Source: Candidatus Zhuqueibacterota bacterium (GTDB taxonomy: Bacteria > Zhuqueibacterota > Zhuqueibacteria > Oceanimicrobiales > Oceanimicrobiaceae). Taken from it: DNA of 64,000 bases. The stretch lies in contig JAJDAF010000012.1 of assembly GCA_029261995.1 (NCBI GenBank), positions 1 through 64,000 of the forward strand. The letters are read 5' to 3'. This document shows, in pieces, positions 8,500 to 17,188 of the stretch. Numbering within the stretch: position 1 is the first letter of the stretch; each line of letters opens with the position of its first letter. The notes beneath the pieces are model-generated. The model saw only the letters and a program-made list of their open reading frames with translations, had not been told where the DNA came from and did not search any database. Made by a program: the position numbers and the translations under genes.

Positions 8500-8528
8500 T
8501 TGACTTCGACCACAGGATTTGATACATT
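8500..8528 (+). promoter_or_regulatory. Sigma-70-type promoter of alkA
   Basis: TTGACT (8500-8505), 17-base spacer, TACATT (8523-8528). The expected start of transcription, six to eight bases beyond the -10, falls on or next to the A of the alkA ATG at 8534, so the message would be leaderless or nearly so. The same layout recurs before the gene at 55475. Confidence 0.7.
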
Positions 8529-8533
8529 AGCCG

Positions 8534-9415
8534 ATGCAAATCAAGACTCCGCCGCGATTCAGATTTGAACAAAGTCTTGCCTATCTCAACCGTTCACATC
8601 TCGAACCACTGCACTGCATCGTCGATGGCAGGATTCTAAAAGTTCTGAAAATTAACGGCCAGCTAGTCTTGATTTCGCTTGGCGTCGATGAGGCAGGAAA
8701 TCTGCAGATAATCTTTCCAGCACATCAACCGGACGACAAAACCAGGCACGGTCTTAGGGCGTATGTCCATGAGTGGTTCGATTTGGAAAGAGACCTTTCG
8801 CCGTTCTATGAGTTGGCCGCATGCGACAAAGTGCTGCGAGATATCGTTTGTCGCTTCCGGGGGTTACGTCTCGTCCGAATTCCAGACTTGTTTCAGGCAT
8901 TGTGTTGGGCCATTATCGGGCAACAAATCAATCTGAAGTTTGCCTACACGCTGTTCAGACGCTTTGTGCACTCATTTGGAGAATCTCACTCCTGGCAAGG
9001 CCACACCTATTGGTTATTTCCCAGGCCCGAAATCGTGGCCGGGCTGTCAGTTGCCGATCTGGTGGCGCACCAGAATACGCGCAGAAAATCCGAATATCTT
9101 CTGGGAATGGCAAAATTGATTAGCGACGGGACGCTCTCTAGGCACGGGCTTCTTGCCCACGGTAGTTTTTCAAAAGCCAAGTCTGACTTGCTGGGAATCA
9201 GAGGGGTTGGCGACTGGACGGCAAATTATGTCAGCATGCGCTGCCTTGGCGATCCGGAGGCATTCCCGGCCGGCGACGTCGGCTTGCAACAGGCCATCAA
9301 GCTCGCGCTCAATCTTGAGGCAAAGCCCGGGTGTGAAGAAATCAACAAGCTTGCAGCCGGCTGGCAAGGCTGGCAGGCCTATGCAGCAGTTTTTCTTTAC
9401 CGATCCTTGATATGA
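8534..9415 (+). CDS. alkA: DNA-3-methyladenine glycosylase II (AlkA family)
   Basis: The 293-residue protein excises alkylated purines by base flipping, the first step of base excision repair. The HhH-GPD fold is seen from about residue 120, with the helix-hairpin-helix LLGIRGVGDWTA (219-230) and the catalytic Asp248 in FPAGDVGLQ. No iron-sulfur cysteine cluster follows, as expected for AlkA rather than EndoIII. An N-terminal beta domain of about 110 residues is present. No Shine-Dalgarno sequence precedes the ATG, which fits the leaderless start suggested by the promoter. The last four bases overlap the start of ogt (ATGA), so the two repair genes are probably co-translated. Confidence 0.92.
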   Translation: MQIKTPPRFRFEQSLAYLNRSHLEPLHCIVDGRILKVLKINGQLVLISLGVDEAGNLQIIFPAHQPDDKTRHGLRAYVHEWFDLERDLSPFYELAACDKVLRDIVCRFRGLRLVRIPDLFQALCWAIIGQQINLKFAYTLFRRFVHSFGESHSWQGHTYWLFPRPEIVAGLSVADLVAHQNTRRKSEYLLGMAKLISDGTLSRHGLLAHGSFSKAKSDLLGIRGVGDWTANYVSMRCLGDPEAFPAGDVGLQQAIKLALNLEAKPGCEEINKLAAGWQGWQAYAAVFLYRSLI

Positions 9416-9882
9416 GCGAGACCAGCACAGCATACTACAAATCGCCAATCGGAATCTTCAAACTCACGGGCGCCGATGATGCTGTTCACTCCATTGAGTT
9501 TACCGAACTGGAGTCTGCGTCAGACGAAGTGGGGCCCGATGCTCTGGGCTTATGTTGTCAGCAGCTTGACGAATACTTCAACGGGACCCGACACAGTTTC
9601 GAACTGCCACTACGTCCGCAAGGTACAGATTTTCAAAAATCTGTCTGGCAGGAATTACTCGAGATCCCGTTCGGAGAAACAAGAAGCTACATGGACATCG
9701 CCAGGGCTCTGGGCAAAGAAGCGGCCGTACGCGCCGTGGGTGCTGCCAATGGCCGGAACAGAATTCCGGTCATCATTCCCTGTCACCGCGTGATTGGCAG
9801 CAACGGGGCGCTCATCGGGTTTGGCGGCGGAATCTGGCGAAAAGAATACTTGTTGAAACACGAGAACGTTGTGCTTTTGTAG
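9412..9882 (+). CDS. ogt: Methylated-DNA--protein-cysteine methyltransferase
   Basis: The 156-residue suicide enzyme moves the methyl group of O6-methylguanine (and O4-methylthymine) to its own cysteine. The active-site motif IIPCHRVI places Cys124, the upstream [10 protein letters not shown] matches the conserved Asn-hinge and helix, and the recognition segment [20 protein letters not shown] is present. There is no Ada-type N-terminal zinc domain, so it is a repair enzyme and not a regulator. It overlaps alkA by four bases and is followed by msrB after 7 bases. Confidence 0.95.
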   Translation: MSETSTAYYKSPIGIFKLTGADDAVHSIEFTELESASDEVGPDALGLCCQQLDEYFNGTRHSFELPLRPQGTDFQKSVWQELLEIPFGETRSYMDIARALGKEAAVRAVGAANGRNRIPVIIPCHRVIGSNGALIGFGGGIWRKEYLLKHENVVLL

Positions 9883-9889
9883 AGGACTC

Positions 9890-10300
9890 ATGTCTAAAAA
9901 GATCTCAAAAACAGATGAGGAATGGCGTCAGCAGCTCACGCCTGAACAGCATGCGGTCGCCAGGCAGAAGGGCACGGAACGAGCATTTACCGGCGCCTAT
10001 CACGACTGCAAAGAGCCGGGCACTTATCGTTGCGTCTGCTGTGGTGCTGAGCTATTTCTCTCGGCAGACAAATATGATTCGGGCTCCGGCTGGCCAAGCT
10101 TCACAGCGCCCGCATCGGCAGAGAACGTGACAACCGAAGTCGATGCCAGCCATTCCATGGTGCGAACCGAAGTGGTCTGCAGCCGCTGCGATGCCCATCT
10201 GGGCCATGTTTTCGATGACGGACCAAAGCCCACCGGCAAGCGTTACTGCATCAACTCCGCAGCGCTTAACCTGGCCCCGGATAAGCCGGCGGACACCTGA
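9890..10300 (+). CDS. msrB: Peptide-methionine (R)-S-oxide reductase MsrB
   Basis: The 136-residue enzyme repairs methionine-R-sulfoxide in proteins. The zinc-binding pairs are Cys48/Cys51 and Cys97/Cys100, and the catalytic Cys120 lies in [16 protein letters not shown] and [11 protein letters not shown] are also diagnostic. The ATG at 9890 has AGAGGA just upstream; earlier in-frame codons overlap ogt and were discarded. Its place behind two alkylation-repair genes makes a general damage-repair operon likely. Confidence 0.95.
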   Translation: MSKKISKTDEEWRQQLTPEQHAVARQKGTERAFTGAYHDCKEPGTYRCVCCGAELFLSADKYDSGSGWPSFTAPASAENVTTEVDASHSMVRTEVVCSRCDAHLGHVFDDGPKPTGKRYCINSAALNLAPDKPADT

Positions 10301-10323
10301 GCCGCAACTGCTGAGGAACACAA

Positions 10324-11175
10324 GTGGAAAACAAGATGTCTGAGAATCAAACCAAGCTTGAACACCTGGAAGACGACAACTATCGCTTCAAGTACCCGAG
10401 ATATGTCAACAGCCTTGACGAACAGATCTTCGATGCGGTAGACTTCATCGACGCGGAAGAGTTCTCCAAAGCCAAGGATATTTTGCACTCGGTGATCGAT
10501 GCTTATCCGGAGCACATTGATGCGCTGCATCACCTAGCGGTTTGTCTGCGCGAACAGGGAGAGTTCAAAGTCGCTTTCAACCTCTGGGAAAAGGCAGTGG
10601 AAACCGGCCTGGGCTGTTTTCCGAAGCACATCAATCTACTCGACATGCGTCTTGAATGGGGCTGGTTGGAAAACCGGCCATTTCTGCGGGCCTACGAAGC
10701 GCTTGGTGTAGACTTATATGAGCAGGACCGCGTCCATGAAGCGCTAGATATTTTCACGAATCTGCTGGCCTGGAACCCGAACGACAACCAGGGTATTCGG
10801 GCGCTGGCGGCGAAAGCGAATTTCGACTTGCAGCGCCCTGACGAGGTGCTCAAGATTTGTGACATGTTCCCGGAAGACGGCTTGTCCGACACCTTCTACG
10901 GGCGACTTCTGGCCCTGTTTCAGCTCAAACAGGAGAAGAAGCTCGACGCAGCACTAAAAGCCGCCATTGAATTTCTGCCTTCTATCGCCGAAGAGTTGGT
11001 CAAGAGCCGGCATACGGAATTCGATGGCCTGCTCGACACAGAATTCGACGAGGAAAAAGAAGAAGCACTGGTCTACTGGGAAAACTACGGCCAATACTGG
11101 CAGGAAACTCCCGGAGCACTTGATTTTCTGAGAAACGGCCTGAAAAAATATGCCAAACCGTTCGACAAGCGCTGA
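10324..11175 (+). CDS. TPR-repeat protein
   Basis: The 283-residue protein is all-alpha and acidic, with TPR-like units near residues 35-70 (EFSKAKDILHSVIDAYPEH) and 125-160 (LYEQDRVHEALDIFTNLLAWNPND). No signal peptide or enzyme motif is seen, so a cytoplasmic scaffold or adaptor is most likely. The GTG at 10324 has GAGGA at good spacing; the ATG at 10336 is the alternative. The gene sits within the alkA operon, 23 bases after msrB and just before the acyltransferase. Confidence 0.8.
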   Translation: MENKMSENQTKLEHLEDDNYRFKYPRYVNSLDEQIFDAVDFIDAEEFSKAKDILHSVIDAYPEHIDALHHLAVCLREQGEFKVAFNLWEKAVETGLGCFPKHINLLDMRLEWGWLENRPFLRAYEALGVDLYEQDRVHEALDIFTNLLAWNPNDNQGIRALAAKANFDLQRPDEVLKICDMFPEDGLSDTFYGRLLALFQLKQEKKLDAALKAAIEFLPSIAEELVKSRHTEFDGLLDTEFDEEKEEALVYWENYGQYWQETPGALDFLRNGLKKYAKPFDKR

Positions 11176-11197
11176 CTATTTGCCCAGGGAAACATCC

Positions 11198-11803
11198 ATG
11201 TACGTTCCGCATCTTGGCAACGCCATTCCCAAACATGAAGCTAGAATATCCCCGCTTGTCGGAAAGCTGATCCTGAAACTATCAGGCTGGCAGTTCGAGG
11301 GCGAATTGCCGAACTTGCCCAGCTATGTGGTGCTTGCCGCACCGCACACATCCAACTGGGACGCGTTTTACGGTTTTGCGGGCTTGCTGGTCATCGGCGT
11401 CAAAATAAGCTGGATGGCCAAAAATTCAATTTTTCGTAAGCCGTTGGGCGGGCTGCTGAAACGGCTGGGCGGCATCCCGATTGACAGGACCTCGAGTCAT
11501 GGCGTGGTGCAGCAAACAGTTCAGGCCCTGAAGAGAGGCGATGGCATGATTCTGGTGGTCGCGCCCGAAGGCACTCGCAAACGGGTGGAAAAATGGAAGA
11601 CGGGCTTCTATCACGTCGCCAAAGAAGCCGCGGTGCCGATTGTTCCCGGCTTTCTCGACTACTCTCGCAAGCGTCTCGGATTCGGGCCGGCGGTATTTCC
11701 AACGGACGACAAAACCGCTGATATGGTGCAACTGCAGGATTTCTACAAAAGCATTACGGGCAAACGTCCGGAATGCTTCAACAAGGACATTCTGGGTGAG
11801 TAA
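11198..11803 (+). CDS. PlsC-type acyltransferase, short form
   Basis: The 201-residue protein has the HX4D motif HTSNWD (His50, Asp55) and the block VAPEGTRKRVEKWKTGF (PEGTR at 123-127). This short form with 'APEGTR...WKTGFYHVA' is common as a stand-alone 1-acyl-glycerol-3-phosphate acyltransferase homologue. The acceptor is unknown. The ATG at 11198 has AGGGA upstream. A second acyltransferase of the superfamily lies at 7584-8372 but shares only the motifs. Confidence 0.88.
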   Translation: MYVPHLGNAIPKHEARISPLVGKLILKLSGWQFEGELPNLPSYVVLAAPHTSNWDAFYGFAGLLVIGVKISWMAKNSIFRKPLGGLLKRLGGIPIDRTSSHGVVQQTVQALKRGDGMILVVAPEGTRKRVEKWKTGFYHVAKEAAVPIVPGFLDYSRKRLGFGPAVFPTDDKTADMVQLQDFYKSITGKRPECFNKDILGE

Positions 11804-11813
11804 ACACAAAAAC

Positions 11814-12152
11814 ATGGCACATCCGGAACGGCGGAATCTGTTCTCGGAGCTGCCGAAAAAGTCCGGGGAAGAACTCTTTCAGACCCTGGTCGAAACCCCG
11901 CATTTTCTGTTTGAAACAATCGTCTCAGACGGCCACACCACACCTGACGACGAGTGGTATGATCAGGAGCGGGACGAATGGGTGATGTTGTTGACGGGCG
12001 CAGCCGGCTTGCGTTTTCAGAACAACCCTGAGATCGTCGAGCTTAACCCGGGTGACAGCATCGTCATCCCGGCCCACGTCCGCCACAGAGTCGAATGGAC
12101 AGATAACGGATGCAAGACAGTCTGGCTAGCGTTGCACTATCATGGGGACTAA
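11814..12152 (+). CDS. Cupin-domain protein
   Basis: The 112-residue protein is one small cupin barrel. The first cupin motif region reads DERDEWVMLLTGAAGLRFQ and the second is NPGDSIVIPAHVRHRVEWT, with a metal-binding type His in the latter. The N-terminus NLFSELPKKSGEELFQTLVE is typical of a conserved family of small cupins of unknown substrate. The frame upstream of the ATG overlaps the acyltransferase gene in another phase and was dropped. It starts 10 bases after the acyltransferase and ends three bases before the DUF1835 gene. Confidence 0.88.
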   Translation: MAHPERRNLFSELPKKSGEELFQTLVETPHFLFETIVSDGHTTPDDEWYDQERDEWVMLLTGAAGLRFQNNPEIVELNPGDSIVIPAHVRHRVEWTDNGCKTVWLALHYHGD

Positions 12153-12155
12153 AAA

Positions 12156-13148
12156 ATGCTGCATATTCTGAATGGCGATGCAATCGTTGATGTCTTTCGC
12201 GAAACCGGCCTGCAAGGCGACATTCTGCCCTGGCGCGAGGCACTCGTAACAGGCCCAACTCCGGCTAATCTGCCCTTGGATGAATGGATCACTCTGCGAG
12301 CCAACCACCTGGCGGAATCGTGTAACCAGGACTTCGAAGAGTGCAAGACAGGGCTTCTGTCGCAGGAAAACGCCCTGCTCAAGGCCACGTCGCACGATGA
12401 AGTCGTGCTCTGGTTCGAGTTTGACTTATTCTGTCAGGTCAACCTCTTGTATGCAGTGGACAGACTGGCCAGGCAAGCGCGGAAGACCACCCGCATTTCA
12501 CTGGTCTGCATTGATTCCTTCCCGGGTATCGAGCCTTTCTTCGGTCTCGGGCAACTGAACCCGGCCCAGATGGCTACGCTATTTGAAGAACGCCAGGAAC
12601 TCAGTGAGGACGCGCTCGACACGGTCAGAGAGGCGTGGAAGGCCTATACCGCTCCGGCGCCAGACGAAATTTGCAAAGTCATTGCAAAAAAAACTGCCGG
12701 CCTGCCATTTCTGAAAAATGCCATGCTTGCACATTTGGCGCGCTTCCCCTGGGTGAAGAACGGCTTGGGCCAGATTGAAAACGCAGCAATGGATTTGATC
12801 GTGGGTGGGGTCGATGAATTCCGCCCTCTATTCCCGATGTTCAATGAATTGCATCCTGTATACGGATTTGGCGATATCCAATTCTGGAACCATTTGCGCT
12901 ACCTGAGCACGCTGCAAAACCCGCTGGTTGGCATTTATGAGGTGGGCGCACCCAACCTGCCCTTTAGTTCCGGTAAGTTTCAGAACGCCTACTTCAAGCT
13001 GACGCCGATGGGTAAGGCGGTCCTGGCTGGCAACCGAGACAACCTCAACATCAATCAAACAGATTACTGGCTCGGGGGCGTGCACGTCCACCCAAACAAG
13101 CCCGTGTGGCGCTGGAACAATGAAGAGCAAACACTGCGCAGGGAATAA
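12156..13148 (+). CDS. DUF1835-family protein
   Basis: The 330-residue protein begins MLHILNGDAIVDVFRETGL and continues with GDILPWREALVTGPTP, the hallmark of the DUF1835 domain. A later block about 110-125 (DLFCQVNLLYAVDRL) is also kept in the family, and a C-terminal region resembles DUF3658-type ends. The biochemical role is unknown. It is the last gene of the alkA run: it begins 3 bases after the cupin stop, and a 138-base gap follows. Confidence 0.82.
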   Translation: MLHILNGDAIVDVFRETGLQGDILPWREALVTGPTPANLPLDEWITLRANHLAESCNQDFEECKTGLLSQENALLKATSHDEVVLWFEFDLFCQVNLLYAVDRLARQARKTTRISLVCIDSFPGIEPFFGLGQLNPAQMATLFEERQELSEDALDTVREAWKAYTAPAPDEICKVIAKKTAGLPFLKNAMLAHLARFPWVKNGLGQIENAAMDLIVGGVDEFRPLFPMFNELHPVYGFGDIQFWNHLRYLSTLQNPLVGIYEVGAPNLPFSSGKFQNAYFKLTPMGKAVLAGNRDNLNINQTDYWLGGVHVHPNKPVWRWNNEEQTLRRE

Positions 13149-13286
13149 TTTTCCGCAATAACCACGCAACACCAGTACTTTCTAGAGTTTAGAAATTCCG
13201 GCATCAAGACGATATAAGAGTGCCCATTTGCCGGGCACAACATCCAGGGAACCGTGAGAATAAATCATAAAGGAACGGAGTTTTCC

Positions 13287-13865
13287 ATGAATCAAGACAC
13301 TATAGCAATTGTCTCAGGCCTGCCCCGCTCAGGCACATCAATGATGATGAAAATGCTCGAAGCCGGCGGCATCGAGCCCGTCGTAGACAATATCCGCAAA
13401 GCAGACGATGACAATCCCAAAGGCTACTACGAACTGGAAAAAGTCAAACAGCTCGACAAGAGCGACGACAAGGATTGGCTGCAGGTGTCGCAGGGCAAAG
13501 CGGTCAAGGTCATCTCCCAGCTTCTAAAAGACTTGCCTGAAAACCACACCTACAAAGTCCTGTTCATGCGGCGCAAGATGGAAGAAATTCTCGCATCTCA
13601 AAAGCAGATGCTGGTCCGCCGCGGACAGCCCACTGACAGCGTCAGCGACGAAGAAATCGCGAAACTTTTCGAGAAACATCTGCTTCAGGTTGAAGAGTGG
13701 TTGGAAGCACAACCGAATTTTGAAACGCTGTATGTGCCTTACAACGAAGTGCTGAGAGACCCGTCGAAATACGTCGCCGAAATCGCTGCATTCCTTGGTG
13801 GAGACCTCGACACCAACGCCATGACTAGCGCCATCGATAAATCGCTTCATCGTCAGCGAGCGTGA
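13287..13865 (+). CDS. Sulfotransferase-family protein
   Basis: The 192-residue product starts with IAIVSGLPRSGTSMMMKML, which matches the 5'-phosphosulfate-binding loop (PRSGTS) of PAPS-dependent sulfotransferases. A later FMRRKMEEILASQ and YVPYNEVLRDP fit the 3'-phosphate-binding region. It is shorter than most sulfotransferases (about 250-300 residues), so the acceptor domain is minimal. The acceptor is unknown. The ATG at 13287 was chosen over an in-frame start 11 codons earlier since ACGGAG stands about ten bases before it. A hairpin with T-rich tail follows the stop. Confidence 0.8.
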   Translation: MNQDTIAIVSGLPRSGTSMMMKMLEAGGIEPVVDNIRKADDDNPKGYYELEKVKQLDKSDDKDWLQVSQGKAVKVISQLLKDLPENHTYKVLFMRRKMEEILASQKQMLVRRGQPTDSVSDEEIAKLFEKHLLQVEEWLEAQPNFETLYVPYNEVLRDPSKYVAEIAAFLGGDLDTNAMTSAIDKSLHRQRA

Positions 13866-13901
13866 TTTACGCCAGCGCCGGGACATCTTCCAGAGCAAAC
13901 T

Positions 13902-13937
13902 CAAAGGGCCGCGATACCGCTGCCCTTTTGCATTTTG
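13902..13937 (+). terminator. Probable terminator after the sulfotransferase gene
   Basis: Arms AAAGGGC (13903-13909) and GCCCTTT (13922-13928) form a 7-bp stem with a 12-base loop, followed by TTGCATTTT. The U-tract is interrupted, so the call is moderate. Confidence 0.5.
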
Positions 13938-14077
13938 GGCTCTTGCCGGCACCTGCCGCCTGAGGATGCCGGCGCAGGTTCTTGCAGAAATTGGAAAAAT
14001 CATAGCTTGCATTTCACTGTCCCAGGCTGTAAGTTAGCCCGAAATTGACCTGACCATCCCCTGTAGGTGTGCCATTC

Positions 14078-15826
14078 ATGAGTAAGAATTCCGTACGCAT
14101 TGCGCTTGCGCAGACCAACACTACAGTCGGCGCGTTCGACGCCAATTGCCAGAAAATACTGGAGCACATCGAAAAAGCCGAAGACCAGGGCGCCGATATC
14201 GTGATCTTCCCTGAGCTTACCGTGCCAAGCTATTTTCCGGAAGACCTGCTGCTCAAGAAAAAATTCAACGAAGACAACCGGCGCCACCTGAAGCAGCTCG
14301 CCGCCGCCAATCAGCGAATTGTGAGTATTGTTGGCTTCGTCGATCATGACCAGGATATCGACAACATCTACAACGCCGCGGCCATCCTGCAAAGCGGTGA
14401 GATCGCTGCTGTTTACCACAAAATTTGCTTGCCGAACTACAGCGTCTTTGATGAAAAGCGCTACTTTGTTCCCGGAGACCGGCCGCTGGTATTCGACTTC
14501 AACGACACGCGCTTCGGGCTCAATATCTGCGAGGATATCTGGGTGCCGGATGGCGTGACCGAATGTCAGGGGTTGAGCGCCGGGGCAGAGGTCATCCTCA
14601 GCCTGTCCGCCTCCCCTTACTACATGGACAAACGGCGCCACCGCATAGAAATTGGCGTGACGCGGGCGCGCTTCACGAGATCTGCTGTCGTCTACCTCAA
14701 CCTGGTTGGCGGGCAGGACGAATTGATATTCGACGGCAACAGCTTCGCCGTTGACCACCGCGGCGAAATCCTGGCTGAATGCCATCAGTTCCAGGAAGAT
14801 TTTCGCGTGGTGGATATTGATGTGGCCGCGATCCGGCGCTTTAGGGAAAGCGATGAAAACTATCAATCCGATAGAGAAGCCTACCGCTCGTTATATCAAG
14901 CCGAGTTTATTCGGCTTGAACCGAAAACCGCTGGCTCGACACCCAAGCCTGCAGCATTGCCGTCACCGAAGGCGCTCGGCCTGCACGACGAGATCTACCA
15001 GGCGCTGGTACTGGGTACGCGTGATTACGTGCGCAAGAACGGATTCAGCAAAGTGGTTATCGGGTTGAGTGGTGGCATCGATTCGGCGCTCACAGCAGCG
15101 ATTGCGACTGATGCTCTGGGCCCGAAAAATGTCGTCGGCGTGCTGATGCCAAGTGAAATCACTTCCAAAACAAGTATCGTCGATGCGCTGGCGTTGGCAA
15201 CAAACCTTGGAATTCACACCGAAACCGTGCCTATCAAGCCGTCATTCGATACCTACGTCGAGGCACTTGCGGATATCTTCAAGAATGTGCCGCCTGACAC
15301 GACGGAGGAAAACCTGCAGGCCAGAATTCGCGGCAATATTCTGATGGCCCTTTCAAACAAATTCGGCTGGCTCGTGCTCGCCACAGGCAACAAAAGCGAG
15401 ACCAGCGTGGGGTACTCAACCTTGTATGGCGACATGGCCGGCGGCTTCGCGGTGATCAAGGATGTGCCGAAGACCCTGGTTTACAAGCTTTGTGAGTCCC
15501 GCAATAAAAGAGCGGGCACGGACCTGATTCCACGCTCGAGCATTGAAAAGGCGCCATCCGCGGAGCTTAGTCCAAACCAGACCGACCAGGACTCGCTACC
15601 GCCCTACGAATTGCTCGACGCGATTCTGGAGGAATTTGTCGAAAACGACAAGACGGTGAAAGAAATCATTGCGGCAGGCTTTCCGCGTGAGGAGGTCATA
15701 CGCGTGGCGCGTCTGGTCGATATCAATGAGTACAAGCGACGGCAGGCGGCCCCGGGCATTAAGATTACCAACAAGGCATTCGGAAAAGACCGGCGCATGC
15801 CGATCACCAACAGCTATCACACCTAG
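14078..15826 (+). CDS. nadE: Glutamine-dependent NAD(+) synthetase
   Basis: The 582-residue enzyme makes NAD from deamido-NAD, ATP and glutamine-derived ammonia. The N-terminal nitrilase-type glutaminase domain (1-270) shows the Glu-Lys-Cys triad in FPELTVPSYF, YHKICLPNY and NICEDIW. The C-terminal synthetase domain has the ATP-pyrophosphatase P-loop GLSGGIDSALTAAIA (near residue 330), TGNKSE and the closing RMPITNSY. Length is normal for the two-domain form. The ATG at 14078 was picked over a GTG three codons earlier. It is flanked by terminators, so it is probably monocistronic. Confidence 0.95.
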   Translation: MSKNSVRIALAQTNTTVGAFDANCQKILEHIEKAEDQGADIVIFPELTVPSYFPEDLLLKKKFNEDNRRHLKQLAAANQRIVSIVGFVDHDQDIDNIYNAAAILQSGEIAAVYHKICLPNYSVFDEKRYFVPGDRPLVFDFNDTRFGLNICEDIWVPDGVTECQGLSAGAEVILSLSASPYYMDKRRHRIEIGVTRARFTRSAVVYLNLVGGQDELIFDGNSFAVDHRGEILAECHQFQEDFRVVDIDVAAIRRFRESDENYQSDREAYRSLYQAEFIRLEPKTAGSTPKPAALPSPKALGLHDEIYQALVLGTRDYVRKNGFSKVVIGLSGGIDSALTAAIATDALGPKNVVGVLMPSEITSKTSIVDALALATNLGIHTETVPIKPSFDTYVEALADIFKNVPPDTTEENLQARIRGNILMALSNKFGWLVLATGNKSETSVGYSTLYGDMAGGFAVIKDVPKTLVYKLCESRNKRAGTDLIPRSSIEKAPSAELSPNQTDQDSLPPYELLDAILEEFVENDKTVKEIIAAGFPREEVIRVARLVDINEYKRRQAAPGIKITNKAFGKDRRMPITNSYHT

Positions 15827-15869
15827 CCCCCAAGGCCAGATTGCCATAGCCGGAATGACAGAAACCTGC

Positions 15870-15920
15870 GGATGACACAGATTGCCTGGCGCCTCGGCCT
15901 CCGGTCAATCTGAGTCATCC
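15870..15920. repeat. Inverted repeat between convergent genes
   Basis: GGATGACACAGATTG (15870-15884) pairs with CAATCTGAGTCATCC (15906-15920), one mismatch in 15. It lies between nadE and the minus-strand gene ending at 15940. No T-run follows on either strand, so terminator activity is uncertain. The arms resemble the degenerate 'ACACGGAT/ACACAGATT' repeat also seen at 2188-2220. Confidence 0.6.
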
Positions 15921-15939
15921 ACGGGCTCTTCAAAAAAGT

Positions 15940-17004
15940 CTACGGAAACTTCAGTTCGATTCCAAACCTTGGGCGCACCCGTACCTTGAGTTTGAAGGGG
16001 TCCACGCCTTCCGCAACCTGATCGCCAACCGCAAAGCCTGACTTCAGCTTGTTGGTAAAATTCGCGCTGATGCCGCCAAACAGGTGGACTTCTATTGGAA
16101 ATCCCGTTGGAAAACCAAAGCCGACTCCGACCAGGGGTTCAACGTAGCCCGCCAGCCGCAGTCCGCCCAGCAGATGAAAGGAACTCGCTACCGTGGGCTG
16201 TTTCGTATCTACGGGGCTGAAATGGTAATTGAGCACGCCAAACGAAGCAAAATCTCCGAACGGCTGCGGCTTGACGACAATCACGCCGTTATCGACGATG
16301 ATATCGACATCGTTCGCCGAGGTAATCGCCGTGGCAATTCCAAAACTCCACTGTTCTTTGGCTGTATTGTCGAACTCTGCAACCGCGAGAAACTCCTCGG
16401 TGCCGAGATCTTTTTTGACAATAACGTTGATGTCAGAATTCTTCTGAAACTTCTCCGGAATCTCGAATTTGCGAATATCAAGCCAGACATCGGTCGCGCC
16501 GCCGGAAATCGATTGCGCGATAGGTATAGGCACAAACAACCGAATGAAATCGAGAATACCGGACTGGAAAGGAGAGTCCTTTGCGGTCAGCGTGACCGAC
16601 AGAAAAGACTCCGCATTTTCGCGTTTTGAAATAAAGATGTAGTACAGATTTGCGTCGTGCAATCCATACAGCCGGGTATCCATGAAATCAGAACCGGCAT
16701 GCAGAAGCCCGATGGGCGTGAGTTTATCTGTGAAATTTGTTACCACGATGTGGTAGTCGTTGGGGTTCATCCTGAATCCCGAGGCGTCAATCAACTTAAC
16801 CAAGCTGTCGGCTGCCCACCGCACCTCGCCCTCCATGAACCAACGGTAGGCCTTGCCCAACAAACCACCGCTGTCATTGACCTTGAATGGCGTTCCTTCG
16901 ACAGGTTTCGGCACGGTGATGATCTTGTTTTGGGCCAATAGGGATGAACTGGCCGCCAGGCAAAGCAGCGTCAAAAGCACGGTTGTAGCTATTGATTTCC
17001 CCAT
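15940..17004 (-). CDS. Exported protein of unknown function
   Basis: The 354-residue product has a clear signal peptide (MGKSIATTVLLTLLCLAASSSLLAQ). The N-terminal half is a mixed domain with segments such as DYHIVVTNFTDKL; the C-terminal half alternates hydrophobic and polar residues (FHLLGGLRLAGYVEPLVGVGFGF) and ends in FGIELKFP, which would suit a small outer-membrane barrel. I do not recognise the family. AAGGAGATATTT precedes the ATG at 17004, so the longer upstream frame was cut. The gene is transcribed away from the metallophosphoesterase gene across a 184-base divergent region. Confidence 0.8.
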   Translation of the reverse strand: MGKSIATTVLLTLLCLAASSSLLAQNKIITVPKPVEGTPFKVNDSGGLLGKAYRWFMEGEVRWAADSLVKLIDASGFRMNPNDYHIVVTNFTDKLTPIGLLHAGSDFMDTRLYGLHDANLYYIFISKRENAESFLSVTLTAKDSPFQSGILDFIRLFVPIPIAQSISGGATDVWLDIRKFEIPEKFQKNSDINVIVKKDLGTEEFLAVAEFDNTAKEQWSFGIATAITSANDVDIIVDNGVIVVKPQPFGDFASFGVLNYHFSPVDTKQPTVASSFHLLGGLRLAGYVEPLVGVGFGFPTGFPIEVHLFGGISANFTNKLKSGFAVGDQVAEGVDPFKLKVRVRPRFGIELKFP

Positions 17005-17188
17005 AAATATCTCCTTATATTTTAATGAGTAACAGGAATGATGAATCGGGTAGATTTGCCAATGGTAAGGCTTGCCACCAAAAATTGCAAGCAAAATATT
17101 AAGTTGCCATCACATGATTTCCGTTTCATTTTAGACGCGGAAGTCTATATTGGTGGCTGAAAGCTCAGTATCGAAACCAGGAGATGTT

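Noticed and set aside
14000-14866. 288-residue minus-strand frame inside nadE
   Set aside because: It is the antisense of the nitrilase domain of nadE, which has clear catalytic motifs; the antisense product looks like no family.
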